Positions 52,494 through 62,129 of a stretch of 64,000 nucleotides of DNA are shown here, piece by piece. Within the stretch, counting starts at the first letter, position 1. Each line of letters begins with the position of its first letter. Both the position numbers and the translations under genes were made by a program. Source of the DNA: JAJFUB01 sp964622325 (GTDB lineage: Bacteria > Armatimonadota > Zipacnadia > Zipacnadales > UBA11051). The DNA is taken from contig CAZUOJ010000005.1 of NCBI GenBank assembly GCA_964622325.1, positions 1 through 64,000 of the forward strand, read 5' to 3'. The notes below the pieces were generated by a model that was given only the letters and a program-made list of their open reading frames with translations, made no database searches and was not told where the DNA came from.

Positions 52494-54860
52494 CTATTTA
52501 TCGCTGGCAGGGCACACATAGCTGGCAAGAATTTTTTTGACGCCTTGTTTCGGGAAGGCGATTATGAGCTCGGGATCCTCGCCCGCGCCCACGGAAACAA
52601 CGACGCCTTGGCCGAATTTGGGATGTGTAACGCGGCTGCCCGCGCGATAGAGACATTTTGTCTGGGAGGGCTGTTTGTGTTCTATGGGCTGGCGGGGCGT
52701 CGTCGCTGAAATTTCTAAAGAAGTGCGGGCGGCACGTCGCGGCGGAGGCGTTTCAGTGGCCGGAGGCGTCACAGACTGCTTCTCGGCGTGCCTTTCTCGA
52801 CGCAGCCGCCCCTCGGCTTGCGCCTTACTGATGAGACTGACGATATCAATTTTATGTTGCCGGGATGTCTGGGCGAGCGCTTCCTCTTCAGGCGGAGGCA
52901 GCGGCGGCACAATCAGGGAAATGTCGCCCCGTCGCTCAATCAAATCTTCTGGCAAATCCGCTAAAAATCGTGAGGGGCGTTGCACTCGCCGGCTGCCAAA
53001 AATCATTCGCGAACGCGCATGTGTCAGATACAGCATCCGCTGCGCGCGTGTAATGCCCACATAGCACAGACGCCGCTCTTCCTCCAATTGAAAAGCATCG
53101 CCCATACTGCGCTCATGAGGGAAAATGCCTTCTTCCATCCCCGCCATAAAAACAATGGGAAATTCCAGGCCTTTAGCGCTGTGCACAGTCAACAAAGACA
53201 CGCCGCTGCCCAAAGACTCTGCCTGATCGATATCCGAAATAAGCGCCACATGCTCCAAAAAGCTCAGCAAAGAAGGCTCCGGCTGGCGTTCCGCGAAGCG
53301 GGCAGCCACTGTAATCAGTTCCCCCAGATCATCCGCCTTATATTTGTCTTCTGCTTTGGCGGAATTTTGATAATAGGGGAGCAAGCCTGACAGCTCAAAT
53401 GTCTGCCGCAAAAGTTCGGGGAGCGGGAGATGATCCACAAGACGGCGTAGCCTGTCCAGCAGCGCCACAAAATCTGCCACGGCCTCTTTTGCGCGCGGCG
53501 AAAGCTCCTCTAGGGTGTGCACACGCCGACATGCTTCTTCCAGCGGAATATCTTCCCGATGCGCCAGCCGATCCAGCGCCGCTAATGTCTTATCGCCAAT
53601 GCCGCGCGCCGGCGTATTGATAATGCGCCGCAGGGAGATGCTGTCCGCAGGATTGGCGAGCACACGCAAATACGCCAGCGCATCCTTAATCACAGCCCGA
53701 TCATAAAAGCGCAGCCCCCCCACGACTTCATAGGGCAATCCCGCCTGCAACAGATATTGTTCAAATAGACGCGACATCGCGTTTGTGCGATACAAAATAG
53801 CGTAATCGCCGGGGCGGGCATTGCCGCAGCGCACTTGCGCCGCGATTGTGTTGGCAATCCATTCCGCCTCTTCTTCTTCATTAATGGCTTGATATACAAC
53901 GACATTTTCTCCTGGCGGATTCTCCGTCCACAGCCGCTTTTCCGCCCGGGCGGGATTGTGTTTGATGACTTCATAGGCGCAGGCCAGGATTTTTTGTGTG
54001 CTGCGATAATTTTGTTCCAGCTTAATCACACGGGCCTGCGGATAATCCTGCTCAAAAGCCAAAATTATGCCCACATTAGCGCCCCGCCAGCCATAAATGC
54101 TTTGATCATCATCCCCGACAACGCACAGATTGCCGCGCTCGCCCGCCAGCAAGCGTACAAGGCGATATTGGGCGTAATTGATGTCCTGATATTCGTCCAC
54201 AAGAATATAGCGAAAGCGCTCCTGCAGCCGCCGCCGCACCGACGGCTTGCGTTCTAACAGCTCCACTGTTTTCATCAGCAAATCATCAAAATCCAGTGCC
54301 TGATTTGCCTCCAGGCGCCGCTGATAATGGGCATAGACGCGCTGGGCGATTTCGTCCAGCGGCCCCTTGCGTGTTCGCCGATAATTTTGCACATCAACAA
54401 GCTCATTTTTGGCGTTGCTGATGCGATTGAGAATTTCTGTAGGAGAATATTTTTCTTCCGCCGGGCTGTCGCCATCCAGCAACGACAACGCTTCCTTGAC
54501 AAGCGCTAATTGATCCGATTCATCATAAATCGTGAAGGTCGGGGGAATGCCAATAGATTCTCCCTCCTGGCGCAATATCCGGGCGCAAATGGCATGGAAT
54601 GTTCCCGTCCACAGGCTCTTGGCTTGTTCCCCAATGAGCGCGGCGATGCGCTCTTTGAGCTCGTCGGCGGCTTTATTGGTGAAAGTCACAGCCAGAATAT
54701 GATACGGCGGAATGCCGCACTCGCGAATCATATACGCGATGCGATATGTGAGCGTGCGCGTTTTGCCAGAGCCCGCCCCTGCAAAAATGAGCACAGGCCC
54801 TTCTATTGTTTGCACAGCCTCCCGCTGCGGGGGATTGAGATGCGATAATAGCGCTGACAA
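52494..54860 (-). CDS. pcrA: UvrD/PcrA/Rep-family DNA helicase
   Basis: 788 residues from a TTG at 54860, chosen because GGAGGA sits seven bases upstream; an upstream TTG at 54968 has no such site. SF1A motifs are complete: LNPPQREAV, AGAGSGKTRTLTYRI, VTFTNKAADEL, LVDEYQDINYAQ, VGDDDQSIYGWRGA, LEQNYRSTQKIL, TVHSAKGLEFPIVFM, CYVGITRAQ. A 3'-5' helicase for repair and removal of recombination proteins. The last 60 residues have the Tudor-like end typical of PcrA (GSRVTHPKFGQGVVVSV). Confidence 0.95.
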   Translation of the reverse strand: MSALLSHLNPPQREAVQTIEGPVLIFAGAGSGKTRTLTYRIAYMIRECGIPPYHILAVTFTNKAADELKERIAALIGEQAKSLWTGTFHAICARILRQEGESIGIPPTFTIYDESDQLALVKEALSLLDGDSPAEEKYSPTEILNRISNAKNELVDVQNYRRTRKGPLDEIAQRVYAHYQRRLEANQALDFDDLLMKTVELLERKPSVRRRLQERFRYILVDEYQDINYAQYRLVRLLAGERGNLCVVGDDDQSIYGWRGANVGIILAFEQDYPQARVIKLEQNYRSTQKILACAYEVIKHNPARAEKRLWTENPPGENVVVYQAINEEEEAEWIANTIAAQVRCGNARPGDYAILYRTNAMSRLFEQYLLQAGLPYEVVGGLRFYDRAVIKDALAYLRVLANPADSISLRRIINTPARGIGDKTLAALDRLAHREDIPLEEACRRVHTLEELSPRAKEAVADFVALLDRLRRLVDHLPLPELLRQTFELSGLLPYYQNSAKAEDKYKADDLGELITVAARFAERQPEPSLLSFLEHVALISDIDQAESLGSGVSLLTVHSAKGLEFPIVFMAGMEEGIFPHERSMGDAFQLEEERRLCYVGITRAQRMLYLTHARSRMIFGSRRVQRPSRFLADLPEDLIERRGDISLIVPPLPPPEEEALAQTSRQHKIDIVSLISKAQAEGRLRRERHAEKQSVTPPATETPPPRRAARTSLEISATTPRQPIEHKQPSQTKCLYRAGSRVTHPKFGQGVVVSVGAGEDPELIIAFPKQGVKKILASYVCPASDK

Positions 54861-54866
54861 CGACAA

Positions 54867-54872
54867 TCCTCC
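54867..54872 (-). promoter_or_regulatory. Shine-Dalgarno site fixing the pcrA TTG start
   Basis: GGAGGA on the minus strand, seven bases ahead of the TTG at 54860. It is the only strong ribosome site near the N-terminal helicase motif. Confidence 0.6.
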
Positions 54873-54946
54873 GTTTTCGTCGTAACTTTTTAAAGATTTT
54901 CCAATCTCTCTCTTTGTCTCTAACGCCGGAGCAACAAACAAGCCTG

Positions 54947-54961
54947 ACAGGCCTCGCCTGT
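54947..54961 (-). terminator. hairpin between pyrG and pcrA
   Basis: ACAGGC and GCCTGT pair around GAG (minus strand), followed by a T-rich tract CAGGCTTGTTTGTTG. It may attenuate or end the pyrG transcript. It lies downstream of pyrG and upstream of the chosen pcrA start. Confidence 0.3.
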
Positions 54962-55024
54962 TTGTCAAGGCCTCTTGGGAAGCTCAAGCAGGCGTTGAGA
55001 CGAGGGCTGCCTCATTATTTTATT

Positions 55025-56671
55025 TTATTCTGCTGTATCTTCTGCTGACAATTCAGTGGAAATGCCGTGTGTGCGGCAATATTCCAGGGCGGCGCCAATA
55101 AACCCGCGAAACAGAGGATGAGCCCGATTCGGACGCGATTTGAATTCCGGATGGAATTGGCTGGCAATGAAGAAAGGATGATCGGGCAGCTCGATCATCT
55201 CCACAAGATCCCCCTCCGGCGATGTGCCGCAAAAAACCATGCCCTTTTCTGCCAGGATTGGCCGATAGGCGTTATTGACTTCCAGCCGATGCCGATGCCG
55301 TTCCGAAATTTCCCGACAATCATAGAGGCGCTCTGCCAATGTGCCCTCCTTGAGCACACACGGATAGGCCCCCAGGCGCATTGTGCCGCCCAAGCGTGTA
55401 ATGTATTCCTGTTCCTTTAAATATACAATCACAGGATGGGGCGTGGCTTCATCAAATTCCTTGGAATTAGCGCCCTCTAAGCCGCACACATTCCGGGCAA
55501 ATTCTATCACGGCAATTTGCAGCCCCAGGCATAGCCCCAGATAGGGAATTTTATTTTCGCGTGCATATTGCGCCGCCAGAATTTTCCCCTCAATGCCCCG
55601 ATCGCCAAAGCCCCCCGGAACGAGAATGCCGCCCACATCGCCTAAAAGCTCCGCCACTGTCTCCTTTTTCACTTTTTCCGAATCGACATATTTGATATGC
55701 ACGCGCACTTGATGATGAATGCCGCCGTGATGAAGCGCCTCTGTGACGGACAGATAGGCGTCATGCAGATTCATGTATTTGCCAACCATTGCCACCCGCA
55801 CTTGCCCTTTCGGATTCTTCAGCCGCTCCAGCATCTGCTGCCAATCCGTCATATTCAGCGGCCGTCGCGGCAAATGCAGCACATCTGTGACGAGATCGGC
55901 AATCCCCTGACGCTCCATCGCCAGCGGAATCTCATACAGCGAATTTTTTACATCTAACGCCTCAATAATCGCCTCGGGCGGCAAATCACAAAACAGAGCT
56001 AATTTCGCCCGGATATTGTCATCCAGGGGATAGGGCGTGCGGGCGACAAGAATATCCGGCGATATGCCCACACGGCGCAGCTCCTGCACCGAATGTTGTG
56101 TGGGCTTCGTTTTCAGCTCCCCGACTGTGCTCAAATACGGAATTAATGTCACATGGATATAACACACATTTTCGTCCCCCACATCTCGCCGCATCTGGCG
56201 AATCGCCTCTAAGAACGGCAGGCCCTCGATATCGCCCACTGTGCCGCCGATTTCCACTAAACAAATTTCTTTATCATTGGCATAAGCGCGGATGCGCTCT
56301 TTTATTTCGTCCGTGATGTGTGGAATCACTTGCACTGTCTTGCCCAGATAATAATCCCCTTGCCGCTCTTTTTCTATCACGGAACCATAAATTTTGCCCG
56401 TCGTGATATTGGACAGATCACACAGCGGCTCATCCACAAAACGCTCATAATGGCCCAAATCCAGATCCGTCTCGGCGCCGTCATCCGTCACATAGACTTC
56501 TCCATGCTGGAAGGGATTCATCAAGCCGGCATCCACATTGATATAGGGATCCACTTTAATCAAGCCCACGCGATAGCCGCGATCCTTCAGCAAACGCCCG
56601 AGCGAAGCCGTTGTAATGCCCTTCCCGATTGCGGATACAACGCCGCCTGTGACGAAAACATATTTGGCCAT
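55025..56671 (-). CDS. pyrG: CTP synthase
   Basis: 548 residues; makes CTP from UTP, ATP and glutamine. The synthetase domain starts MAKYVFVTGGVVSAIGKGIT and has YINVDAGLMNPFQHGEVYV and EIGGTVGDIEGLPFLEAIRQ. The glutaminase domain has GGFGDRGIEGKI and the nucleophile Cys in YLGLCLGLQ, with the C-terminal QFHPEFKSRP His/Glu. Length is standard. It has its own 259-base upstream gap with a candidate promoter. Confidence 0.97.
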   Translation of the reverse strand: MAKYVFVTGGVVSAIGKGITTASLGRLLKDRGYRVGLIKVDPYINVDAGLMNPFQHGEVYVTDDGAETDLDLGHYERFVDEPLCDLSNITTGKIYGSVIEKERQGDYYLGKTVQVIPHITDEIKERIRAYANDKEICLVEIGGTVGDIEGLPFLEAIRQMRRDVGDENVCYIHVTLIPYLSTVGELKTKPTQHSVQELRRVGISPDILVARTPYPLDDNIRAKLALFCDLPPEAIIEALDVKNSLYEIPLAMERQGIADLVTDVLHLPRRPLNMTDWQQMLERLKNPKGQVRVAMVGKYMNLHDAYLSVTEALHHGGIHHQVRVHIKYVDSEKVKKETVAELLGDVGGILVPGGFGDRGIEGKILAAQYARENKIPYLGLCLGLQIAVIEFARNVCGLEGANSKEFDEATPHPVIVYLKEQEYITRLGGTMRLGAYPCVLKEGTLAERLYDCREISERHRHRLEVNNAYRPILAEKGMVFCGTSPEGDLVEMIELPDHPFFIASQFHPEFKSRPNRAHPLFRGFIGAALEYCRTHGISTELSAEDTAE

Positions 56672-56930
56672 GTCTGCACCTGCTGATTCTCTTAAAGCTA
56701 GCCAGATTATCGTTGTAAAAGCCTTCCGCGGCGTGAATAAAGCCTTCCGCCACGCAAAAATCTTATCTCGCTGCCCAAAGCCCTTTTGGCTTTGCTATTA
56801 TATTAAAGAAAGTCTCCCCAGCCTTCAACACAAAACGCTCTGCCTGTCCCACTCTGTTGTAAAATTTTCCCGTGGCGAAAATATAACAACGCTGTGCAGG
56901 GCTGCTCTTTGCATCTATTTGGCAGGCGCC
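56672..56930 (-). promoter_or_regulatory. pyrG upstream region with -10 element and hairpin
   Basis: On the minus strand a perfect TATAAT lies at 56797-56802. At 20 bases TTGAAG is a loose -35, and a shifted -10 (TAATAT) would give 17. Just downstream, a 7-bp stem CAAAGCC/GGCTTTG (56776-56794) with a 5-base loop would be at the 5' end of the transcript. No pyrG attenuator of the known C-tract type is visible. Confidence 0.4.
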
Positions 56931-57521
56931 TCAATCACTGCTTTTAGGCTCTTCCCCGCGTGTCGCCGGACTGTCCTCTTGTCCAGCTGAGCTTTCTGCT
57001 TCTGCGGCGCCCGCCGGCTCAGGCGCTGGAGCGGCGCTCACTTTTTCCGCGCCCGCCCTTTCCGGCGCCTCGTGGGGCTCTTCGGGCGCCTCCATTTGTT
57101 CTGCTTGAATAACAGGCGCCTCCTCGACAGCTTTTGCCTCTTTTGTGTCCTCTGCTTCTTCCGTCAAAGGCGCTTCATCGGCCAGCTCGGGCAAATCCAC
57201 ACCCTGGGCCAAGCCCGCCGCCCGGATCTGCTCGATTTGCTTTTTGAGCTGGCTGATTTCGCCGAGGATGGCGTCAATCCGCTGACAATCTGTCAGCACA
57301 TCTTGATTGCGCACTTTGCCCTGTCCGTGGAGCGCGTACACTTTTACGCCAATTTGGCGCAGCAGCTCCTGGCGCTCCTTCTCCAGCCGCCGGATTTGTC
57401 CGGAGAGCCGTTGTATTTGTGCCCGTTGCTCTATTATTTCCGCAGCCGTTTCGCCTGTTTCCTTCGCGCTGCGCCAAAACAATCGGCCCAGCTCCCGCAC
57501 TCGCGACATAAAATCCGCCAT
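56931..57521 (-). CDS. coiled-coil protein with acidic Ala/Glu/Pro tail
   Basis: A 196-residue cytoplasmic protein that I do not recognise as a named family. Residues 1-100 are helical with heptads (EIIEQRAQIQRLSGQIRRLE, EISQLKKQIEQIRAAG) and the loop IGVKVYALHGQGKVRNQDV, which recalls small hypothetical proteins of the LPXTG-less coiled-coil sort seen near translation or envelope genes. Residues of about 110-196 are low-complexity and acidic. The start has AAAGGAGG upstream; the gap to the radical SAM gene is 15 bases, so they are co-transcribed. Confidence 0.6.
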   Translation of the reverse strand: MADFMSRVRELGRLFWRSAKETGETAAEIIEQRAQIQRLSGQIRRLEKERQELLRQIGVKVYALHGQGKVRNQDVLTDCQRIDAILGEISQLKKQIEQIRAAGLAQGVDLPELADEAPLTEEAEDTKEAKAVEEAPVIQAEQMEAPEEPHEAPERAGAEKVSAAPAPEPAGAAEAESSAGQEDSPATRGEEPKSSD

Positions 57522-57536
57522 CTTGCCGCCTCCTTT

Positions 57537-58448
57537 TTAATAATCGATGTCCAGCCGATGTAATCCGGCTTTCCTTGCAGCGCGTACAGCGGCCTCATAT
57601 TCCTGATGTGTTATGCGGCGGGCAATTTCCGACACTTCAAACGCCCGATAGCATGGCCGATATTGCGCCATCACATTCACATAAATCTCCGGATCCAGCG
57701 CCGCAATAAATTCCATCACAGGCTGTGTTGTGGAAAAATCATGGGGCATAACGAGATGGCGCACAAGCAAGCCCCGCCGCGCTAGGCCTCGCTCATCTAT
57801 CTCCAGCGGCCCCGTTTGCCGATACATCTCGCGCACGGCTTCTTTCATCCGCTCGGGATAATCCGGCGCCTGGCAAAGCCGTTGCGCTATTTGGGAATCT
57901 ATAAATTTGGCATCTGGCATGTAAATATCCACAATGCCTTCCAGAAGCCGTAAGGCTTCCACGCTCTCGTAGCCGCCACAATTATACACGATGGGGAGCC
58001 GCAGCCCCAAGGGGATGGCCGCCCGAATGGCTTGCATAATTTGCGGCATGAAATGCGTTGGCGTCACGAAATTGATGTTATGGCAGCCGCGCTGTTGCAA
58101 AAGAAGCATAATATAAGCCAGGCGCTCTGGCGCCAGCTCCTGGCCGGCCAGAATGTTATGGCTAATGTCGTAATTTTGACAAAACAGGCAGCCCAGATTG
58201 CAGCCGGAAAAGAAAATCGTGCCCGAGCCGCCCACGCCCACAAGCGGCCGCTCCTCCCCAAAATGCGGCCCATAGCTGGCCACTCGCGCCAACGCTCCGC
58301 CTTGACAAAAGCCTTTTTCGCCTGCCAGACGATTCACACGGCATTGGCGCGGACACAATGTGCATGCCGCCAAAAGGCCCTGGGCCGCTTCAAGGCGCTG
58401 CTGCCATTCCTCTGCCGTAAGATTTAAATAGCTGGGATAAGCCGCCAT
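57537..58448 (-). CDS. PflX-like radical SAM protein
   Basis: 303 residues from the ATG at 58448 (an upstream TTG at 58499 overlaps surE). The radical SAM cluster motif is CNLGCLFCQNYDIS, preceded by a second Cys group CTLCPRQCRVNRLAGEKGFC that is typical of the pyruvate-formate-lyase-activating-enzyme-like PflX group. GGSGTIFFSG and YNCGGYESVEALRLLEG are further marks. The real substrate of PflX proteins is not settled. No pyruvate formate-lyase or Memo/AMMECR1 gene is adjacent. It lies between surE and the coiled-coil gene on the same strand. Confidence 0.88.
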   Translation of the reverse strand: MAAYPSYLNLTAEEWQQRLEAAQGLLAACTLCPRQCRVNRLAGEKGFCQGGALARVASYGPHFGEERPLVGVGGSGTIFFSGCNLGCLFCQNYDISHNILAGQELAPERLAYIMLLLQQRGCHNINFVTPTHFMPQIMQAIRAAIPLGLRLPIVYNCGGYESVEALRLLEGIVDIYMPDAKFIDSQIAQRLCQAPDYPERMKEAVREMYRQTGPLEIDERGLARRGLLVRHLVMPHDFSTTQPVMEFIAALDPEIYVNVMAQYRPCYRAFEVSEIARRITHQEYEAAVRAARKAGLHRLDIDY

Positions 58449-58491
58449 ATATGCCGCCTGCTTGGGATGCGAACAAGAAAGCGCTTCTGGC

Positions 58492-59271
58492 TCAGCCAAA
58501 GAGCTTCATATCCTGTAGCCGCTGCATAAATTCCCCTAACGGCGCGTATGTTAAATCTCCCGTCAGATCAAAATGCACAGGCGTAACAGAGACATAGCCC
58601 GCGCGGACGGCTTGAATATCTGTCCCTTCGCCACAATCGGCTTCTAAGGGCTCGCCGCTAAACCAATAATAGGGGCGTCCACGCGGATCCTCGTGCTTGC
58701 TCAAGATATTCGCATATTTGCGGCGTCCCAGGCGTGTCAGACGCGCCCCTTTTAATTGCTCCGGAGGCACATTGGGCACATTGATGTTGAAAAATGTATC
58801 TGGCGGCAACGGCCATTGTTCCTGCGCCGCCAAGACAAATTTTTGGGCGAATTCCGCCGCCCCCGCATAGATAACATCCGTATAGGCGCATACAGAAAGC
58901 GCCAGGCTGGGCAAGCCCTGTAAAGCGCCTTCCATCGCCGCCGACACTGTGCCTGAATACAGCACTTCCTCGCCTAAATTTGCCCCGGCATTGATGCCTG
59001 AAAGAATCATATCCGGCTGTGGCAAATCGCTCAAGCTCGCCAGAATCACACAATCAGCCGGCGTGCCATTGCTGGCGTAGGCGGCGATTGTGCCCGGCAT
59101 TTCCACAGGCTCCAGCCGTAAGGGCTTGTGCAAAGTAATCGCATGGCCAATAGCGCTTTGCTGCCGCTCTGGAGCGATGACGAGCACTTCGACAATCTCT
59201 GCGAGCGCTTGCACAAGCGCCCGCAACCCTTCCGCCCAAATCCCATCATCATTTGTGACTAAAACTCTCAT
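58492..59271 (-). CDS. surE: 5'/3'-nucleotidase SurE
   Basis: 259 residues of a metal-dependent phosphatase for nucleoside monophosphates, linked to stationary-phase survival. MRVLVTNDDGIWAEGL holds the Asn-Asp-Asp metal ligands, and SGINAGANLGEEVLYSGTVSAAMEGAL the conserved Asn and Ser. VNVPN-like FNINVPNVPP is also typical. GGAG is nine bases upstream. It begins 18 bases past the serA stop. Confidence 0.95.
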   Translation of the reverse strand: MRVLVTNDDGIWAEGLRALVQALAEIVEVLVIAPERQQSAIGHAITLHKPLRLEPVEMPGTIAAYASNGTPADCVILASLSDLPQPDMILSGINAGANLGEEVLYSGTVSAAMEGALQGLPSLALSVCAYTDVIYAGAAEFAQKFVLAAQEQWPLPPDTFFNINVPNVPPEQLKGARLTRLGRRKYANILSKHEDPRGRPYYWFSGEPLEADCGEGTDIQAVRAGYVSVTPVHFDLTGDLTYAPLGEFMQRLQDMKLFG

Positions 59272-59289
59272 CTATAAGTTCTCCACGCC

Positions 59290-60876
59290 CTAAAAAGCAA
59301 TTTTACAGGTCCGCACAACGCCATCCAATTTTTGAATGCGCGCCATTATCTCCTCGGGCACATCGCCCTGTACTGTCAGCGCCATCAGCCCAATTTCTTG
59401 GGGCGCCTCGCGGCTGACTTGAATGGCAGAGATATTGATGCCGGCTTCGCCTAGCAGTGTGCCAACTTTTCCAATAAAGCCCGGCCGCGAGGGCGCTTGC
59501 CGCCAGATGAACAAAGCTGTGCCTTCGGGCGGCAAATCCAAATCATAGCCCTCAATGTCAATAATGCGCGGACGCCCCCGATCCAGCACTGCTCCAGCGA
59601 CTTTTATCTTCTGATCGGCTGTGACGCGCAGCTCCAACACGGCCGTAAAGCCCCGATCGTCTTGCAGCCGCGTTTGGGCTAATTCAATATGTCGCTCCTT
59701 CGCCAGCAGCGGGGCGTTAATAATGTTAAGGGGCTCTTCTGTCGTGCCGGCTAGCAGCGCCACAAGCGCCGTGGCATTGAGATGGGCCAGATATTCGGGC
59801 GCTAAATCGGCCGAACACAACACTTCGACACGACGCAAAGCCCCACGCCCCCCAATTAAAGCCCGTGCCAGCTTTCCTAAAGCCTCTGCTAAGGGCAAAT
59901 AAGGCGCCAGGCGCTGCCGCACTTCCGCTGGCAATATAGGCACATTCACGGGCCAGCGGGGCAGCCTCCCCGCCAGCACATCCACAACTTGTCGCGCCGC
60001 ATCCACAGCCACATTAATCTGGGCTTCTTGCGTCATTGCGCCGACATGGGGCGTTACAATGACATTGGGCAAGGAAAGCAACTCTTGATTGTGCGGCGGC
60101 TCTTCGGCAAAAACATCCAGCGCGGCCGCAGCCAGGCGTCCCGCGCGCAAAGCAGCTACAAGCGCCTGTTCATCTACAAGCGAGCCGCGGGCTGTATTGA
60201 TGAAAATAGCGCCGGGCTTCATCTGAGCAAATTCCTCTGCCCCAAACATCCCTGTTGTTTCCGCGCTGGCGACAGCATGCAGGCTCACAACATCGGCCTG
60301 TTGCAGCAAAGCGGATAGCTCTGTCAACTCTGCGCCCACTGCCGCTGCTCGTTCCGGCGCCACATACGGATCATACGCCAAAATCTGCATTCCCAGCGCG
60401 CGTGCCAGCCGCGCGACTTCTGTCCCGATATTTCCCAGCCCTACAATCCCCAATATCTTGCCCCGTAATTGGCATCCCTGATAGGCGCTTTTTGTCCACA
60501 CGCCTGCTTTTAAGGCTGTGTGAGCTTGCGGAATGCGGCGCGCCGCTGCCAGCATCAGCGCAATTGTATGCTCCGCCACGGCGATAATATTGCCCGCAGG
60601 GGCATTGACAACTAATATCCCCCGCCGCGTCGCCGCCGCCACATCAATATTGTCCACGCCCACGCCCGCACGGGCAATCACACGACAGCGCGCCGCCGCC
60701 TGAAGCACGCGGCTTGTTATTTTCGTGGCGCTGCGCACCACTATGGCCTCAAAAGGAGGCACAATAGACACGAGCTCCTCTTCCGAAAGCCCAAGATGAA
60801 TTTCGACATCCCCGGCTTCCCGCAAAATCGCCAGGCCCTCTTCAGCCAGAGAATCACACACGAGAATCTTGGCCAT
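59290..60876 (-). CDS. serA: D-3-phosphoglycerate dehydrogenase
   Basis: 528 residues; oxidises 3-phosphoglycerate in the first step of serine synthesis. The NAD motif GIVGLGNIGTEVARLARALG, catalytic Arg in NTARGSLVDE, Glu in AEEPPH and His in TPHVGAMT are present. About 310-450 is the intervening domain of the long form, and the last 75 residues are an ACT domain (FIGKVGTLLGEAGINISAIQ), so feedback by serine is likely. The neighbouring aminotransferase gene upstream probably supplies the next step. Confidence 0.96.
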   Translation of the reverse strand: MAKILVCDSLAEEGLAILREAGDVEIHLGLSEEELVSIVPPFEAIVVRSATKITSRVLQAAARCRVIARAGVGVDNIDVAAATRRGILVVNAPAGNIIAVAEHTIALMLAAARRIPQAHTALKAGVWTKSAYQGCQLRGKILGIVGLGNIGTEVARLARALGMQILAYDPYVAPERAAAVGAELTELSALLQQADVVSLHAVASAETTGMFGAEEFAQMKPGAIFINTARGSLVDEQALVAALRAGRLAAAALDVFAEEPPHNQELLSLPNVIVTPHVGAMTQEAQINVAVDAARQVVDVLAGRLPRWPVNVPILPAEVRQRLAPYLPLAEALGKLARALIGGRGALRRVEVLCSADLAPEYLAHLNATALVALLAGTTEEPLNIINAPLLAKERHIELAQTRLQDDRGFTAVLELRVTADQKIKVAGAVLDRGRPRIIDIEGYDLDLPPEGTALFIWRQAPSRPGFIGKVGTLLGEAGINISAIQVSREAPQEIGLMALTVQGDVPEEIMARIQKLDGVVRTCKIAF

Positions 60877-60980
60877 TGTCCTTAGCCTATTGTCCTGGAA
60901 TGCGCTTAGCTTTTATATTGCCGTCTGCGCTCTTCTTTATGCTTTGGCTTAAACAAAAACAAAATAGCTTTACAATGGCT

Positions 60981-62129
60981 TTAAACAAATCCATAATAGG
61001 CGTCTTCCAGCGCCGTCAGCACTGTTTCCACATCACACGAATGCCCCATTTCCTTAAGCTCCCGCGCCACCGCTTCCCATGTACGCAGCAAATCTTCGAT
61101 CTGCGCCGCGCCCAGATGGCCAATGCGAAAAATCTTTCCTTTTAATTTATCCTGGCCTCCCGAGATAATAATCCCATAGCCCTCGCGCACACGCGCCACT
61201 AATTCGCTGGAATTCATTTCGGCAGGCATGCGAATGGCTGTCACAATGGGGCTGGCGCAATCCTCGCCTGCCAGCAATTCCAATCCCGCCGCTCGGGCAG
61301 CGGCACGGCAGGCACGCATCAGGCGCCAATGCCGATGTTGAAAATGCGCCACGCCTTCTTTGTTAATGATCCGCAAAGAGGCTTGCAACGCCAAAATCAA
61401 ATTCACATTGGGCGTGTAAGGCGTCTGGCCGTTTTCCAGCGCGGCCCTGGCTTTGAGCAGATCAAAATAATAGCGCGGCATACGCGCCTTTTGAGCTGCC
61501 TCCCAGCCTTGCGCGCTCAAACAGACAAAAGCCAGGCCCGGCGGCAGCATCAGCGCTTTTTGTGAGCCAGCCGCCGCTGCCGCCAGCCCTGTTTCATCCA
61601 TCTGGATAGGCATCCCCCCGATGGCGCTTACGCAATCTGCAATCGCCAACGCGCCAACATTCCGGGCCGCTTCCGCCAGTGCCGGAGCGTCCTGAAATAC
61701 GCCTGTCGATGTCTCGTTGAGGACAAACAAAAGAGCCTGATAGGAGCCTGTCTGCAAACGCGCCTCGACATCTTCTGGATGGGCGGCCTCTCCTGGCTCC
61801 ACAAGCAGCCAATCCACTTCTGCCCCATAAGCGGCCGCAATGTCTCCCATCCGCTCGCCAAATTTCCCTCCCGCAATTGCCAGAACGCGCTCCCCTGGAG
61901 ATAAAAGATTCACAATGCTGGCTTCCACAGCGCCTGTGCCCGAGCTTGTAAGAATCAAAACGGGCTCTTTTGTTTCAAACAGGGCCTGCAGGCCTTCTGT
62001 GCATTCCTGCAGGATTTCGGCGAAAGCAGGCCCGCGATGATAGAGGCTCGGGCGCGCCAGCGCCTCCCGCACTTCCGGCGGCAAATTTGTTGGCCCGGGA
62101 ATCATGAGCAAAGGATCCATTTCCATCAT
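60981..62129 (-). CDS. class V aminotransferase (serine/alanine-glyoxylate or phosphoserine type)
   Basis: 382 residues of a PLP enzyme. MIPGPTNLPPEVREAL and HRGPAFAEI are the start of the serine-glyoxylate/phosphoserine-like branch; ILTSSGTGAVEASIVNLL binds the cofactor phosphate, and the Schiff-base Lys is in AGSQKALMLPPG. FRIGHLGAAQIEDLL is the C-terminal mark. Its position directly upstream of serA suggests that it acts as the serine-pathway aminotransferase, as in bacteria without a classical SerC; that is inference. The start overlaps the nucleotidyltransferase stop by four bases (ATGA). Confidence 0.9.
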   Translation of the reverse strand: MMEMDPLLMIPGPTNLPPEVREALARPSLYHRGPAFAEILQECTEGLQALFETKEPVLILTSSGTGAVEASIVNLLSPGERVLAIAGGKFGERMGDIAAAYGAEVDWLLVEPGEAAHPEDVEARLQTGSYQALLFVLNETSTGVFQDAPALAEAARNVGALAIADCVSAIGGMPIQMDETGLAAAAAGSQKALMLPPGLAFVCLSAQGWEAAQKARMPRYYFDLLKARAALENGQTPYTPNVNLILALQASLRIINKEGVAHFQHRHWRLMRACRAAARAAGLELLAGEDCASPIVTAIRMPAEMNSSELVARVREGYGIIISGGQDKLKGKIFRIGHLGAAQIEDLLRTWEAVARELKEMGHSCDVETVLTALEDAYYGFV

